From assembly GCA_003979345.1 (NCBI GenBank), contig RYVZ01000004.1, positions 62,001 through 126,000 on the forward strand: a DNA stretch of 64,000 bases, in the 5' to 3' direction. A program made the translations under genes and the position numbers. The notes under the pieces were generated by a model. It searched no databases. It saw nothing but the letters and a program-made list of their open reading frames with translations, and was not told the DNA's origin. This DNA comes from Lachnospiraceae bacterium (GTDB lineage Bacteria; Bacillota; Clostridia; Lachnospirales; Lachnospiraceae). This document shows, in pieces, positions 26,311 through 34,040 of the stretch (the first letter of the stretch is position 1; the number at the start of each line of letters is the position of its first letter).

Positions 26311-26848
26311 AATTGACGGCGGACATTATCTGCACCGCTATGAACTCGTATATGAAAACCGCGCAGGAAAAGAGAAGCATTATGAGATTGTCAGCCGGCG
26401 TGCGATCACGTCAGCGGAAGAGCTTGGCCGCGTATCAAGCGGCATTTCCATGATCGTGACACAGAATGACCGCATGCTGCTATTAAAAGAATTCCGCATG
26501 GCGATCAACCGTTCCGTCTATAACCTCTGCGCCGGTATGCTGAACGGGAATGAGACGATCGAAGACTGTGTAAGAAGAGAATTGTTTGAAGAAACAGGGC
26601 TGCGGGTGAAAGAGATCAAGAAAATACTTCCTGCCTCTTATTCCGCCGTTGCGATCTCGGATATCATGACAAATATTGTATATGTTGAGGCGGAAGGTGA
26701 GATCAGCAGCGAATATGCTTCCGCAAATGAGGAAATCAGCGCCGCATTCTATCGTGCGGACGAAATAGCCGCCATGCTCGAAACAGAAGCTTTCAGCAGC
26801 CGCAGCCAGCTTGCCGCATATCAGTTCTGTATGACCCATTTTATATGA
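26288..26848 (+). CDS. Nudix hydrolase (ADP-ribose pyrophosphatase-like)
   Basis: A 186-residue protein with a complete Nudix box, GMLNGNETIEDCVRRELFEETGL, matching Gx5Ex7REUxEExGU (about residues 82-104). The length and N-terminal beta domain resemble ADP-ribose or other nucleoside-diphosphate sugar hydrolases, but substrate cannot be assigned. AAAGGAG sits 7 bases before ATG 26288, inside the end of the RNase gene, so the two are translationally coupled. Confidence 0.85.
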   Translation: MKLLSMNEIDGGHYLHRYELVYENRAGKEKHYEIVSRRAITSAEELGRVSSGISMIVTQNDRMLLLKEFRMAINRSVYNLCAGMLNGNETIEDCVRRELFEETGLRVKEIKKILPASYSAVAISDIMTNIVYVEAEGEISSEYASANEEISAAFYRADEIAAMLETEAFSSRSQLAAYQFCMTHFI

Positions 26849-26895
26849 CACATTCTTTGCGTAACTCATTTTGTATGACTCATTCTTTGCGTAAA
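26831..26895. repeat. Imperfect 30-base tandem repeat at converging gene ends
   Basis: Two copies start at 26841 and 26871 and share TGAC-CATTCTTTGCGTAA with few differences; part of a third copy (ATGACCCATTTTATATGAC) precedes them. The repeat covers the Nudix stop codon and encodes the last residues and stop of the recombinase on the other strand. Confidence 0.75.
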
Positions 26896-27944
26896 TGAAC
26901 GAGTTTGCTCGCCATTCTGCCGCGTTCTTCTTCAATCGCCGCATAATGCCTGCGGGTTGTATTGACATCCTTATGACCGAGCACATCTGCAACCAGGTAA
27001 ATATCTCCGGATTCCCGGTAAAGATTGGTGCCATAGGTACTTCTTAATTTATGCGGCGTGATCGTCTTCATTGTCGTCACGCGGGACGCATATTTTTTGA
27101 CAAGATTTTCGACGGCGCGCACGGTGATCCTGCGCCGCTGCATGGAAAGAAACATTGCTTCTTCGTGACCGCTTTCCGCGATGATATGCTTGCGTTTTTC
27201 ATAGTAGGAGAGCAGTGCTTCCCGAACTTCTTCGCCAAAATAGACATATGCCTCGTAGCCGCCTTTGCGCCGCACTTTTATACGATCATTATCATAATCA
27301 ATATCGCCGATGTTCAAGCCGACAAACTCCGACACACGGATTCCCGTGCCAAGCAGCAACGTCATGATCGCAAGATCACGTTCCTTTGTGAGTTTATGAT
27401 AATGAGATTCCGATTTCGTGAGTTTTTCCCCTTCTTCGACCTGATCGAGCAGAATGGCAACTTCATTTGCATCCAGACGCACGATTTCTTTTTCGTGGAT
27501 CTTCGGCGTTTTTACAAGAGAAGGGGGATTTGTCGTGATCAGTTCGGCCTGATAGAAAAAGTTATAAAAGCTCCTGATCGTTGCCAGTTTTCTTGATTTT
27601 GCACGTTCCTGATTCGATAATTCTTTTCCGTCATGTTCATAATACGTACAGTAGGAGAGATAATCCAAAACATCATCACGCTTGACTTTGTCCAACACGT
27701 CAATCTTCAATTCCCGCATCGGAACTGTACAGATATCCGGTCTTTTTTCGTACAGCCAGTTAAAAAATACGCGCAGATCATAGGCATAAGCAAGTCTGGT
27801 GCGCGTGGAAGTCACTTCCTCAACACCGTGAAAATATTTGGATACAAATGGTGGCAGTTCTTCCAAAATCCCTCTTAAGGTCATTGTATATTTTCGGTTT
27901 TGCTGCTCATGGTAATTTTGGTTTTTATCGTTTGCCGCTGCCAT
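26880..27944 (-). CDS. Tyrosine recombinase, XerS-like
   Basis: A 354-residue site-specific recombinase. The N-terminal SAM-like core-binding domain (about 30-150) precedes a catalytic domain with all six usual residues: Arg in TGIRVSEFVGL, Lys in VRRKGG, HxxR in TPHKLRSTYGT, His in LGHKDVNTT and the nucleophile Tyr in RRHYAAI. Length and the KERDLAIMTLLLGTGIRVSE context are closer to streptococcal XerS (about 356 residues, acts alone at dif) than to the roughly 300-residue XerC/XerD. A phage or element integrase is less likely, as no mobile genes are nearby. AAAGGAG precedes the ATG. Confidence 0.85.
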   Translation of the reverse strand: MAAANDKNQNYHEQQNRKYTMTLRGILEELPPFVSKYFHGVEEVTSTRTRLAYAYDLRVFFNWLYEKRPDICTVPMRELKIDVLDKVKRDDVLDYLSYCTYYEHDGKELSNQERAKSRKLATIRSFYNFFYQAELITTNPPSLVKTPKIHEKEIVRLDANEVAILLDQVEEGEKLTKSESHYHKLTKERDLAIMTLLLGTGIRVSEFVGLNIGDIDYDNDRIKVRRKGGYEAYVYFGEEVREALLSYYEKRKHIIAESGHEEAMFLSMQRRRITVRAVENLVKKYASRVTTMKTITPHKLRSTYGTNLYRESGDIYLVADVLGHKDVNTTRRHYAAIEEERGRMASKLVHLRKE

Positions 27945-28016
27945 GACGTGATTCTCCTTTTTGCTGATATAAGCGACCGTTTATACATACCAGTCGTTTT
28001 TCAAGTATTATACATG

Positions 28017-28739
28017 TTAATCGCTGCCTGCTGATGCCTTGTATAATGAATTGCAGATAGCTGTAAACATGCGTTCTTTGACGCCGGGATTCTCCTGATT
28101 TAAGCGCTTCAATAAATCTTCCGCATATTTCCGCTTTGTATATCCATCCGCAGGGCATGCGCTTTTGGCGACCGGAAGTTGATTGTGGTTGACAAAACCG
28201 ATCACCTCTGCCTCCTGAACATACATCAGCGGACGTATCACGGTCAGATCCATACGGTCCAAATATGTAACCGGGCGGAATGTGTGAAAACGTCCTTCAT
28301 AGATCAGGGAAAGCAGCATTGTGACGACGATATCATCTTTATGATGCGCATAAGCAACTTTATTACAATTCAGTTCTTTTACTTTGGTGTTAAGCGCGCC
28401 TTTACGCATTTTGGCACAGAGTGCACAGGGGTTTTGTTCTTTCCGCTCATCAAAGATGATTTTACCGATATCCGTGTTTACTTTTATATAGGGAACTTTT
28501 AATTCATCACACATTTGCGCGATTTGGTCAAAATTCTGGATACCGAATCCCAGATCTACAGTGACCGCAGTAAGCTCAAAGCGGGCGGGGTAGAAGCGCT
28601 TAAGACCTGCAAGCGCAGAAAGAAGCGAGAGAGAATCCTTTCCGCCCGAGATTCCGACAGCGATATGGTCTCCCTCATCAATCATATGGTAATCGTCCAA
28701 TGCACGCCGCACAGGACTCATTAGCTGCTGAAGTGTCAT
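28017..28739 (-). CDS. TtcA-family tRNA 2-thiolation protein
   Basis: A 240-residue PP-loop ATPase. The SGGKDS P-loop (about 31-36), CALCAKMRKG (CxxC for an iron-sulphur cluster) and YAHHKDDIVVTMLLSLIYEGRF match TtcA, which makes 2-thiocytidine 32 in certain tRNAs; the substrate here is inferred from family. ATG 28739 was chosen over the adjacent GTG because AAGGAG is 7 bases upstream. A third Cys (SACPADG) is in the expected C-terminal position. Confidence 0.85.
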   Translation of the reverse strand: MTLQQLMSPVRRALDDYHMIDEGDHIAVGISGGKDSLSLLSALAGLKRFYPARFELTAVTVDLGFGIQNFDQIAQMCDELKVPYIKVNTDIGKIIFDERKEQNPCALCAKMRKGALNTKVKELNCNKVAYAHHKDDIVVTMLLSLIYEGRFHTFRPVTYLDRMDLTVIRPLMYVQEAEVIGFVNHNQLPVAKSACPADGYTKRKYAEDLLKRLNQENPGVKERMFTAICNSLYKASAGSD

Positions 28740-28780
28740 CACAGATCTCCTTAAAAAGGATTCTAGTTCTATATAACCAC

Positions 28781-28809
28781 ATTATAGTCGAATTTTAAGT
28801 GCGAGACAA
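28781..28809 (-). promoter_or_regulatory. Promoter of the TtcA-like gene
   Basis: On the minus strand, TTGTCT (28809-28804), a 17-base spacer and TATAAT (28786-28781) lie 42 bases upstream of the start codon. Confidence 0.75.
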
Positions 28810-28902
28810 TAAAAAGTGTACGCAAAAAGTATAGATTTTTTCGTCAGTCTGTTATAAGATAAAAGAGTCGGAGAGAGGACCGAAGAAAGAGAGCGTATCT
28901 GT

Positions 28903-30414
28903 ATGAAGTATCGTGGTGATCGAAAATATCTGCATTGGGGCTTAACGGCTATCTGCGTTGTATGTGCGGGTATCGCGTTCTATTATATCCTGTTTCACGG
29001 AACAAGGCTTGGAGCAATACTGAATAAATTTCTGGGCATCTGTTTTCCAATCATAGTAGGGTTTGTTCTGGCATATTTATTTACTCCGATCGTCAATACG
29101 ATCGAGTATCGAATGCTCATTCCGATCTATCGCCGTATTATCAAAAAAAAGAATAAAGGGGCAGCTGACGAGATAGAGATGCCAAAGACAGAAATACCCA
29201 AAATGAAGCGGCGGCATAAAAGCATGATTCGTGCCATTGCAATCTGTCTGACAGATCTTTTAGTCTTTTTATGCTTCTATGGACTGTTTGCCATGATCAT
29301 TCCAGAAATCGGAAAGAGTATATACAGTATATCCGATCAGTTTCCGCGGGCGTTTAACAAATATTATGAAATGGCAGTTGATTATTTGGAGAAGAATACG
29401 GTTATTTCCAATTTCCTGCGCAATAATCTGTCTCTTGATCTGTCAAATATCAATTCACAGGAGATCATTGACTGGCTGCTGCAGAACATCCAAAATATTG
29501 GTTCCTTCCTTTCAACACTGTCGGCAACCATTTATGGAACATTGAAAACATCGCTTAATATCATTATCGGTTTTATTATTTCTGTTTATTTGGTATTCGG
29601 CAAGGAAACTTATGCGGCACAGGCAAAAAAAATCTGTTATTCTTTGTTTGAGATGCATAATGCCAACCGCCTGATCAAAGATTGTCGGTTTATTCATAAA
29701 ACGTTTATCGGATTTATTTCCGGAAAGATCTTTGATTCTATCATCATCGGCTTTCTGTGTTTTATTGGAACAACGCTGATCGGACTTCATTATCCGGTAC
29801 TTATCAGTGTGATCGTCGGTGTGACGAATGTGATACCGTTTTTTGGACCATATCTTGGGGCTATTCCGTGCGCATTATTGCTGTTGCTGATCGCGCCTAT
29901 CGAAGCGGTTTATTTTCTGATTTTTGTGTTGGTTCTGCAGCAGATTGACGGGAATATCATAGGACCTCGTATTTTGGGTGATTCCACGGGTATTTCCGGT
30001 TTCTGGGTTATATTTGCCATCACGTTTTTCGGGGGCATTTACGGTATTATGGGAATGATCATCGGCGTTCCGGTCTTTGCCGTGATCTATGCTTTCACCA
30101 AACGTTTTGTCAACAGAAGACTGGCAAATAAATCGCTTCCTTCCGATACGTCGCTATATCGTGATGCTTATGAGATCAAAAACGGAGAGTTTGTTACAAA
30201 AGAACATTTGTTTACAGAGATCAAGAATCCGAAAGGAAGCAGTCAGACGAAAAACTCTGGGGAAGATAGCGAAAAATATCATTTATTCCGTACACTTTTT
30301 GGCCGCGGACATAATTCGGGTTCCACAGATGATATGGCAGACAAAGAGAAGAATGATAATAATGATGCGGGTGCAGATCAGGAAAACGTGCCCAAACATA
30401 AAGAAAAAAACTAA
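28903..30414 (+). CDS. AI-2E family transporter
   Basis: A 503-residue membrane protein with about eight hydrophobic segments. The family core is present: GFVLAYLFTPIVNTIEYRM early, and VIPFFGPYLGAIPCALLLLL with QIDGNIIGPRILGDSTGISGFWVIFAI late. The N-terminal loop after the second segment is highly charged, and the C-terminal about 95 residues are hydrophilic and cytoplasmic. Members have been linked to autoinducer-2 export or Na+/H+ antiport; the substrate here is unknown. No convincing consensus promoter is seen. Confidence 0.88.
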   Translation: MKYRGDRKYLHWGLTAICVVCAGIAFYYILFHGTRLGAILNKFLGICFPIIVGFVLAYLFTPIVNTIEYRMLIPIYRRIIKKKNKGAADEIEMPKTEIPKMKRRHKSMIRAIAICLTDLLVFLCFYGLFAMIIPEIGKSIYSISDQFPRAFNKYYEMAVDYLEKNTVISNFLRNNLSLDLSNINSQEIIDWLLQNIQNIGSFLSTLSATIYGTLKTSLNIIIGFIISVYLVFGKETYAAQAKKICYSLFEMHNANRLIKDCRFIHKTFIGFISGKIFDSIIIGFLCFIGTTLIGLHYPVLISVIVGVTNVIPFFGPYLGAIPCALLLLLIAPIEAVYFLIFVLVLQQIDGNIIGPRILGDSTGISGFWVIFAITFFGGIYGIMGMIIGVPVFAVIYAFTKRFVNRRLANKSLPSDTSLYRDAYEIKNGEFVTKEHLFTEIKNPKGSSQTKNSGEDSEKYHLFRTLFGRGHNSGSTDDMADKEKNDNNDAGADQENVPKHKEKN

Positions 30415-30507
30415 AGGAATTAAACTAAAGCAATTGCAGAACCATAATATTATTGTAAAAAGCGGTTTCTTCGGTAATAACACTATAAAGAAAGGTCATC
30501 AGTTATC

Positions 30508-30966
30508 ATGCGTTTTTTAGTACAACGAGTATCGGAGGCTTCTGTCAAAGTTGATCAAGAGATTATCGGTCAAATAAAAAACGGGCTTCTTGTCTTTGTC
30601 GGTGTCAGTAATGATGATACAACAGATATTGCCGACCGCATGATCGGGAAACTCTTAAATCTGCGCATATTTGAAGATACTGCCGGAAAAACGAATTGTT
30701 CACTTTCGGATGTAGGCGGTGAGGTTCTTGTCGTGTCACAATTTACGCTTTATGCAGACTGCAAAAAGGGTAACCGGCCGTCTTTTACCAATGCAGGGTC
30801 TGCTGAGTTTGCAAATTCTCTTTATGAATACATATTACAACAGATTACGGCAAAAGGCCTTTCTGTACAGCATGGTGTTTTCGGTGAACTTATGGAGGTG
30901 TCGCTGATCAACCATGGTCCTTTTACAATTTGGATGGATTCTAAAGAACTGTTTCATGAAAATTGA
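30508..30966 (+). CDS. dtd: D-aminoacyl-tRNA deacylase
   Basis: A 152-residue proofreading enzyme that hydrolyses D-aminoacyl (and glycyl-tRNA-Ala) esters. Family signatures are the N-terminal RFLVQRVSEASVKVD, the active-site SQFTLYADCKKGNRPSF and the C-terminal NHGPFTIWMDS, where the usual GPVT is GPFT. Length is normal. AAAGGTCATC precedes the ATG. Confidence 0.95.
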   Translation: MRFLVQRVSEASVKVDQEIIGQIKNGLLVFVGVSNDDTTDIADRMIGKLLNLRIFEDTAGKTNCSLSDVGGEVLVVSQFTLYADCKKGNRPSFTNAGSAEFANSLYEYILQQITAKGLSVQHGVFGELMEVSLINHGPFTIWMDSKELFHEN

Positions 30967-30984
30967 GTAGTGTAAAAGATACGT

Positions 30985-31026
30985 CTCCAAGTATTCGTTA
31001 AACGACAGTTTAACGAATACTTGGAG
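30985..31026. repeat. Perfect 19-base inverted repeat between dtd and the yneA-like gene
   Basis: CTCCAAGTATTCGTTAAAC (30985-31003) pairs without mismatch with 31008-31026 around GACA. Neither strand has a T-run after it, so it is not a typical terminator, although it lies where the converging dtd and yneA-like transcripts would end. Confidence 0.75.
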
Positions 31027-31109
31027 GTAGTAAATTGGCCGTTTGCTTATTATTTAAGAATATCTGTCTGCTTATTGGATATGTTTTATAGGATATGCAG
31101 GGTTCATGC

Positions 31110-31523
31110 TTATTGCAAATGCTCTGATGAATAATAAGGAATCAGCAAAACGCTGCCTGCACGAATCTCATCTATGTTGTCTATATGGTTCATTCTTTTT
31201 ACTTCATCAATATAATCTGAAATTCCATCATAATGAGAATCCGCATAGAAAGATGCAATTTCCCAAAGTGTTTCATTGTAGCTGACTGTATATGTTGTAA
31301 AATATTTATATTCCTGAGGCTGGCTGGTGATCGCTTTTGCACTTGACATAAAACTGCCAAAAACAGATCCTAATGTCATGATCAGTATAATGGATATGGT
31401 AACAAAAAATAATTTACGCTTAGTTTCCTGCAAATGTTTCTTTTGTAGATTTCTTTTTCTGCGTAGTTCGTCACGGTTATATGTAACACAAGACCAATGA
31501 TTCCTATATACAATTGTACTCAT
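31110..31523 (-). CDS. YneA-like LysM membrane protein
   Basis: A 137-residue protein: a basic cytoplasmic N-terminus (RRKRNLQKKH..KRK), one membrane segment (about 39-60) and an extracytoplasmic LysM domain (about 74-128; YTVSYNETLWEIASFYAD...IRAGSVLLIPY). Topology, size and its place divergent from lexA match B. subtilis YneA, the SOS-induced division suppressor. The second of two near ATGs (31523) is preferred because AGGAGG lies 8 bases upstream. Function as a division inhibitor is inference from context and architecture. Confidence 0.82.
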   Translation of the reverse strand: MSTIVYRNHWSCVTYNRDELRRKRNLQKKHLQETKRKLFFVTISIILIMTLGSVFGSFMSSAKAITSQPQEYKYFTTYTVSYNETLWEIASFYADSHYDGISDYIDEVKRMNHIDNIDEIRAGSVLLIPYYSSEHLQ

Positions 31524-31636
31524 ATTCATTACCTCCTTTACGCACAGCTTTTAGCGTTTCTTGATCATGTGATCCGCAGTATTGGTTATATCATCAAGAT
31601 TCCAGGAAACATATTGTGCGTATCTCTTATTTGCAA

Positions 31637-31747
31637 AGAACATCCGTTCCGAATGTTTGTTCTCTTTTTTAATATAATATCGAACATACATTTGATTGTC
31701 AAGCCATTTACTCAAAAAATCGAACAAGTTTTCGGAATATATGTTTG
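31637..31747. promoter_or_regulatory. Cluster of LexA-type operators between yneA-like gene and lexA
   Basis: Five sites resemble the Firmicutes LexA box (CGAAC-N4-GTTCG). 31637-31650 contains GAAC-ATCC-GTTC exactly. 31650-31663 is GAAT-GTTT-GTTC. 31681-31694 is GAAC-ATAC-ATTT. 31721-31734 is GAAC-AAGT-TTTC. 31735-31746 is GAAT-ATAT-GTTT. The first is the best match; the others have one or two mismatches. One lies in the spacer of the yneA-like promoter and another overlaps the lexA -35. Confidence 0.75.
31674..31702 (-). promoter_or_regulatory. Promoter of the yneA-like gene
   Basis: On the minus strand TTGACA (31702-31697), a 17-base spacer and TATTAT (31679-31674). The LexA-like box 31681-31694 fills the spacer. 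Confidence 0.8.
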
Positions 31748-31773
31748 CTTTTCATGATTTCATATGCTATAAT
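31745..31773 (+). promoter_or_regulatory. Promoter of lexA
   Basis: TTGCTT (31745-31750), 17-base spacer, TATAAT (31768-31773); the -35 overlaps the last LexA-like box. Confidence 0.75.
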
Positions 31774-31797
31774 GAAAAAAGATTGGAGGTATTTTTT

Positions 31798-32415
31798 ATG
31801 GCAAATGGAAAGCTTTCCGCTAAGCAGGCAGAAATATTGGAATATATAAAAGAACAGATCTTACAGCGCGGATATCCTCCTGCTGTACGTGAGATTTGTG
31901 ATGCAGTACATTTGAAATCAACCTCATCCGTCCACTCGCATCTTGAGACTTTAGAGAAAAACGGCTATATCCGGCGTGACCCGACGAAACCGCGCGCAAT
32001 TGAGATCTGTGACGATTCTTTTCAACTTGTTCGCCATGAGATGGCAAGTATTCCTATTGTCGGCACGGTCGCTGCAGGGCTTCCGCTTCTTGCACAGGAA
32101 AATATTGAAGGATATTTCCCGATACCGGTTGAGCTTTTGCCGAATGCGGAGACCTTTATCTTAAAAGTTAAGGGTGACAGCATGATCAATGCAGGAATCT
32201 TTCATGGAGATCAGATTTTTGTGGAGCGCTGTTTTTCTGCCCAAAATGGAGATACTGTTGTAGCTCTTGTAGAAGATTCTGCAACAGTGAAGACTTTTTA
32301 TAAGGAAAACGGGCATATTCGTCTTCAGCCTGAAAACGATGAAATGGACCCAATCATTGTTGATGATTGTACAATTTTGGGTAAGGTATTTGGCGTATTT
32401 CGCTTGTATCGTTAA
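31798..32415 (+). CDS. lexA: SOS repressor LexA
   Basis: A 205-residue repressor-protease. The N-terminal winged helix (1-70, YPPAVREICDAVHLKSTSSVHSHL) binds operators. The C-terminal S24 domain has the self-cleavage site Ala-Gly in GTVAAGLPLLA, the nucleophile Ser in VKGDSMINAG and Lys in DSATVKTF. On DNA damage, RecA filaments trigger cleavage. ATG 31798 follows GGAGG and starts the family N-terminus; the longer open frame upstream is promoter and operator DNA. It probably represses itself and the divergent yneA-like gene through the boxes between them. Confidence 0.97.
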   Translation: MANGKLSAKQAEILEYIKEQILQRGYPPAVREICDAVHLKSTSSVHSHLETLEKNGYIRRDPTKPRAIEICDDSFQLVRHEMASIPIVGTVAAGLPLLAQENIEGYFPIPVELLPNAETFILKVKGDSMINAGIFHGDQIFVERCFSAQNGDTVVALVEDSATVKTFYKENGHIRLQPENDEMDPIIVDDCTILGKVFGVFRLYR

Positions 32416-32444
32416 TCATATAAAAGACCTATACTACAAAAGAC

Positions 32445-32511
32445 GCGCTGTCTGCTTTGATGATATTCTTTCACACGAATAGAATCAGGAACAGACAGCG
32501 CTTTTTATTTT
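32445..32511 (+). terminator. Terminator after lexA
   Basis: GCGCTGTCTG (32445-32454) pairs with CAGACAGCGC (32492-32501), followed by TTTTTATTTT. The large loop holds a weaker inner stem. Confidence 0.82.
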
Positions 32512-32542
32512 ACATAATGATGACAGAGTAACCCAACTTGCT

Positions 32543-32905
32543 TTATGAAAATTCTGTGAGTGAAACTTCTTTTCCGTCCCGCCAGATGCGTTCAAGATCA
32601 TAAAACAGACGGTTTTCTTTATCGAAAATATGCACGATGATATCATTATAATCCATTAAGATCCAGTTTGCCGTATCGTAGCCCTCACTTTGCCGTTTGA
32701 AATATCCGGCTCTCCCAAGAGTCTCTTCCACTGCGTCACACAAGGTCTGAATCTGGCTTCGGTTATTACCGCTTGCAATCAGAAAATAATCCGCGATCGT
32801 AGAAACCTCATGGATATCGATCACTTTGATATCCTCTGCCTTTTTTTCTTCCATTGCAGCAATTGCAAGTTTTGTCATTTCATATGCTGTATTTGCAGCT
32901 TTCAT
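32543..32905 (-). CDS. rsfS: Ribosomal silencing factor RsfS
   Basis: A 120-residue factor that binds L14 of the 50S subunit and blocks subunit joining in starved cells. Family core: EDIKVIDIHEVSTIADYFLIASGNNRSQIQTLCDAVEE and WILMDYNDIIVHIFDKENRLFYDLERIW. The start at 32905 is chosen because GGAGAG lies just upstream and gives normal length; an ATG 33 bases further upstream is possible. It follows yqeK, as in many Firmicutes. Confidence 0.93.
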   Translation of the reverse strand: MKAANTAYEMTKLAIAAMEEKKAEDIKVIDIHEVSTIADYFLIASGNNRSQIQTLCDAVEETLGRAGYFKRQSEGYDTANWILMDYNDIIVHIFDKENRLFYDLERIWRDGKEVSLTEFS

Positions 32906-32955
32906 ACTTCTCTCCATTTCTGCGCTGATTTTTCGCATAAACGAGTTTATGACAA

Positions 32956-33067
32956 GCCATAAATGTCTTTAACATTTATGGCTTTGACGTCTATGGCGTT
33001 GCAGCGCTCAGACACAAATCTTGTGATTGAAAATTTTTAATTTTATGGAAAATTTCAATTTTCAATC
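32956..33067. repeat. Two hairpins between yqeK and rsfS
   Basis: GCCATAAATGT (32956-32966) pairs perfectly with ACATTTATGGC (32972-32982). GATTGAAAATT (33025-33035) pairs with AATTTTCAATC (33057-33067), starting right after the yqeK stop. Neither has a strong T-run on the minus strand; they may be processing or attenuating structures. Confidence 0.6.
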
Positions 33068-33068
33068 T

Positions 33069-33653
33069 TTACTCCTCTTCTAAAATTGTTGCCATATAAT
33101 AATCATAAGTATCCTGGGTTGTCGGGTCTACGGACTTTTTTTCACTCAGATAAAAGAGCGTATCATGCAGGATACGCCGCAGGCCGTCATCCAGATTTTG
33201 AAAACAGATGCCTCGAACTTCATCTAAATGAGGCTGTTTTTTTCGGTTTGGCTCAATATAGTCTGCAATATATATGATTTTTTCAAGTAACGTCATTCCT
33301 GCATGTCCGGTCGTATGCCAGCGTATTGCAGACAAAATTCCTTCGTCTGTAACGCCGTACTCATCTTTCGCCAAAAAGCTGCCAACCTTTGCATGAAGCA
33401 GCACGGGATTTTCTTTTTCAAAATCGGTAACCGGTATCGCATGCTTTTCACAGAGTGACATCATTTTCTTATGATCTATATTTTTAGACTTGGCGCAATC
33501 ATGCAGCAGCCCTGCAAGAAATGCATGCTCCATATTTTCCCCGTAACGCATGGCAAGACACGCCGCCGTATATGCGACGCCGAGCGTATGAATATAACGA
33601 CTATCTTCTAATTCCTTTTTTAATTCCTTCTGCAATTTTTCCATAGCATTCAT
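33069..33653 (-). CDS. yqeK: YqeK-type HD-domain phosphohydrolase
   Basis: A 194-residue protein of the symmetrical diadenosine tetraphosphate hydrolase family of Gram-positive bacteria. The HD motif is complete: HTLGVAYTAACLAMRYG (first His), LAGLLHDCAKS (HD), HAKVGSFLAKDEYGV and the distal IIYIADYIEPNRK with the last Asp. It normally follows nadD; here it follows yhbY directly with only 53 bases between them, and no nadD is present. Confidence 0.92.
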   Translation of the reverse strand: MNAMEKLQKELKKELEDSRYIHTLGVAYTAACLAMRYGENMEHAFLAGLLHDCAKSKNIDHKKMMSLCEKHAIPVTDFEKENPVLLHAKVGSFLAKDEYGVTDEGILSAIRWHTTGHAGMTLLEKIIYIADYIEPNRKKQPHLDEVRGICFQNLDDGLRRILHDTLFYLSEKKSVDPTTQDTYDYYMATILEEE

Positions 33654-33706
33654 AGGTAATCCATAACCCTTCGAAACATATTGATGAAAAAAATCATAGC
33701 AATCGC

Positions 33707-33997
33707 TTACTTAGGAAGGATGATCTTCGGGTTATCCTTAAACGGCTTATACAGAACGATCTTTTTTCCGATTACCTGTACGACCTGAGAATGCGTCCGC
33801 TCCGCCACGGTCTGGGCGAGTTCCTTCGGATCATCCATACAATTTTTCAAAACGTTCAGCTTGATCAATTCTCTTGTATGGAATGCTTCGCCAACTGCTT
33901 CTGTCACCTCAGGCGTCAGACTTGACTTTCCAATCTGAAAAACCGGTTCAAGTGTGCCTGCAAGTGATTTCAAATATGCTCTTTGTTTGCTTGTCAT
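33707..33997 (-). CDS. yhbY: RNA-binding protein YhbY (CRM domain)
   Basis: A 96-residue single-domain CRM protein linked to 50S ribosome maturation. MTSKQRAYLKSLAGTLEPVFQIGKSSLTPEV and the LIKLNVLKN...VVQVIGKKIVLYK segments are typical. ATG 33997 begins the family N-terminus. A GAGGAG lies 13 bases upstream, a little far. A longer open frame overlapping obgE is unlikely to be translated. Confidence 0.93.
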   Translation of the reverse strand: MTSKQRAYLKSLAGTLEPVFQIGKSSLTPEVTEAVGEAFHTRELIKLNVLKNCMDDPKELAQTVAERTHSQVVQVIGKKIVLYKPFKDNPKIILPK

Positions 33998-34040
33998 GTT
34001 TATGATCACGCTCCTCTGGTTTTTTATCAACATTGTGTAT

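Noticed and set aside
26880..27944. Integrase of a prophage or integrative element
   Set aside because: No phage, conjugation or att-like repeats nearby; neighbours are housekeeping genes and length fits XerS.
32506..32520. Half dif-like sequence (ATTATGTAAAAT on the minus strand)
   Set aside because: The other 11-base arm does not match any dif consensus, so not reported as dif.
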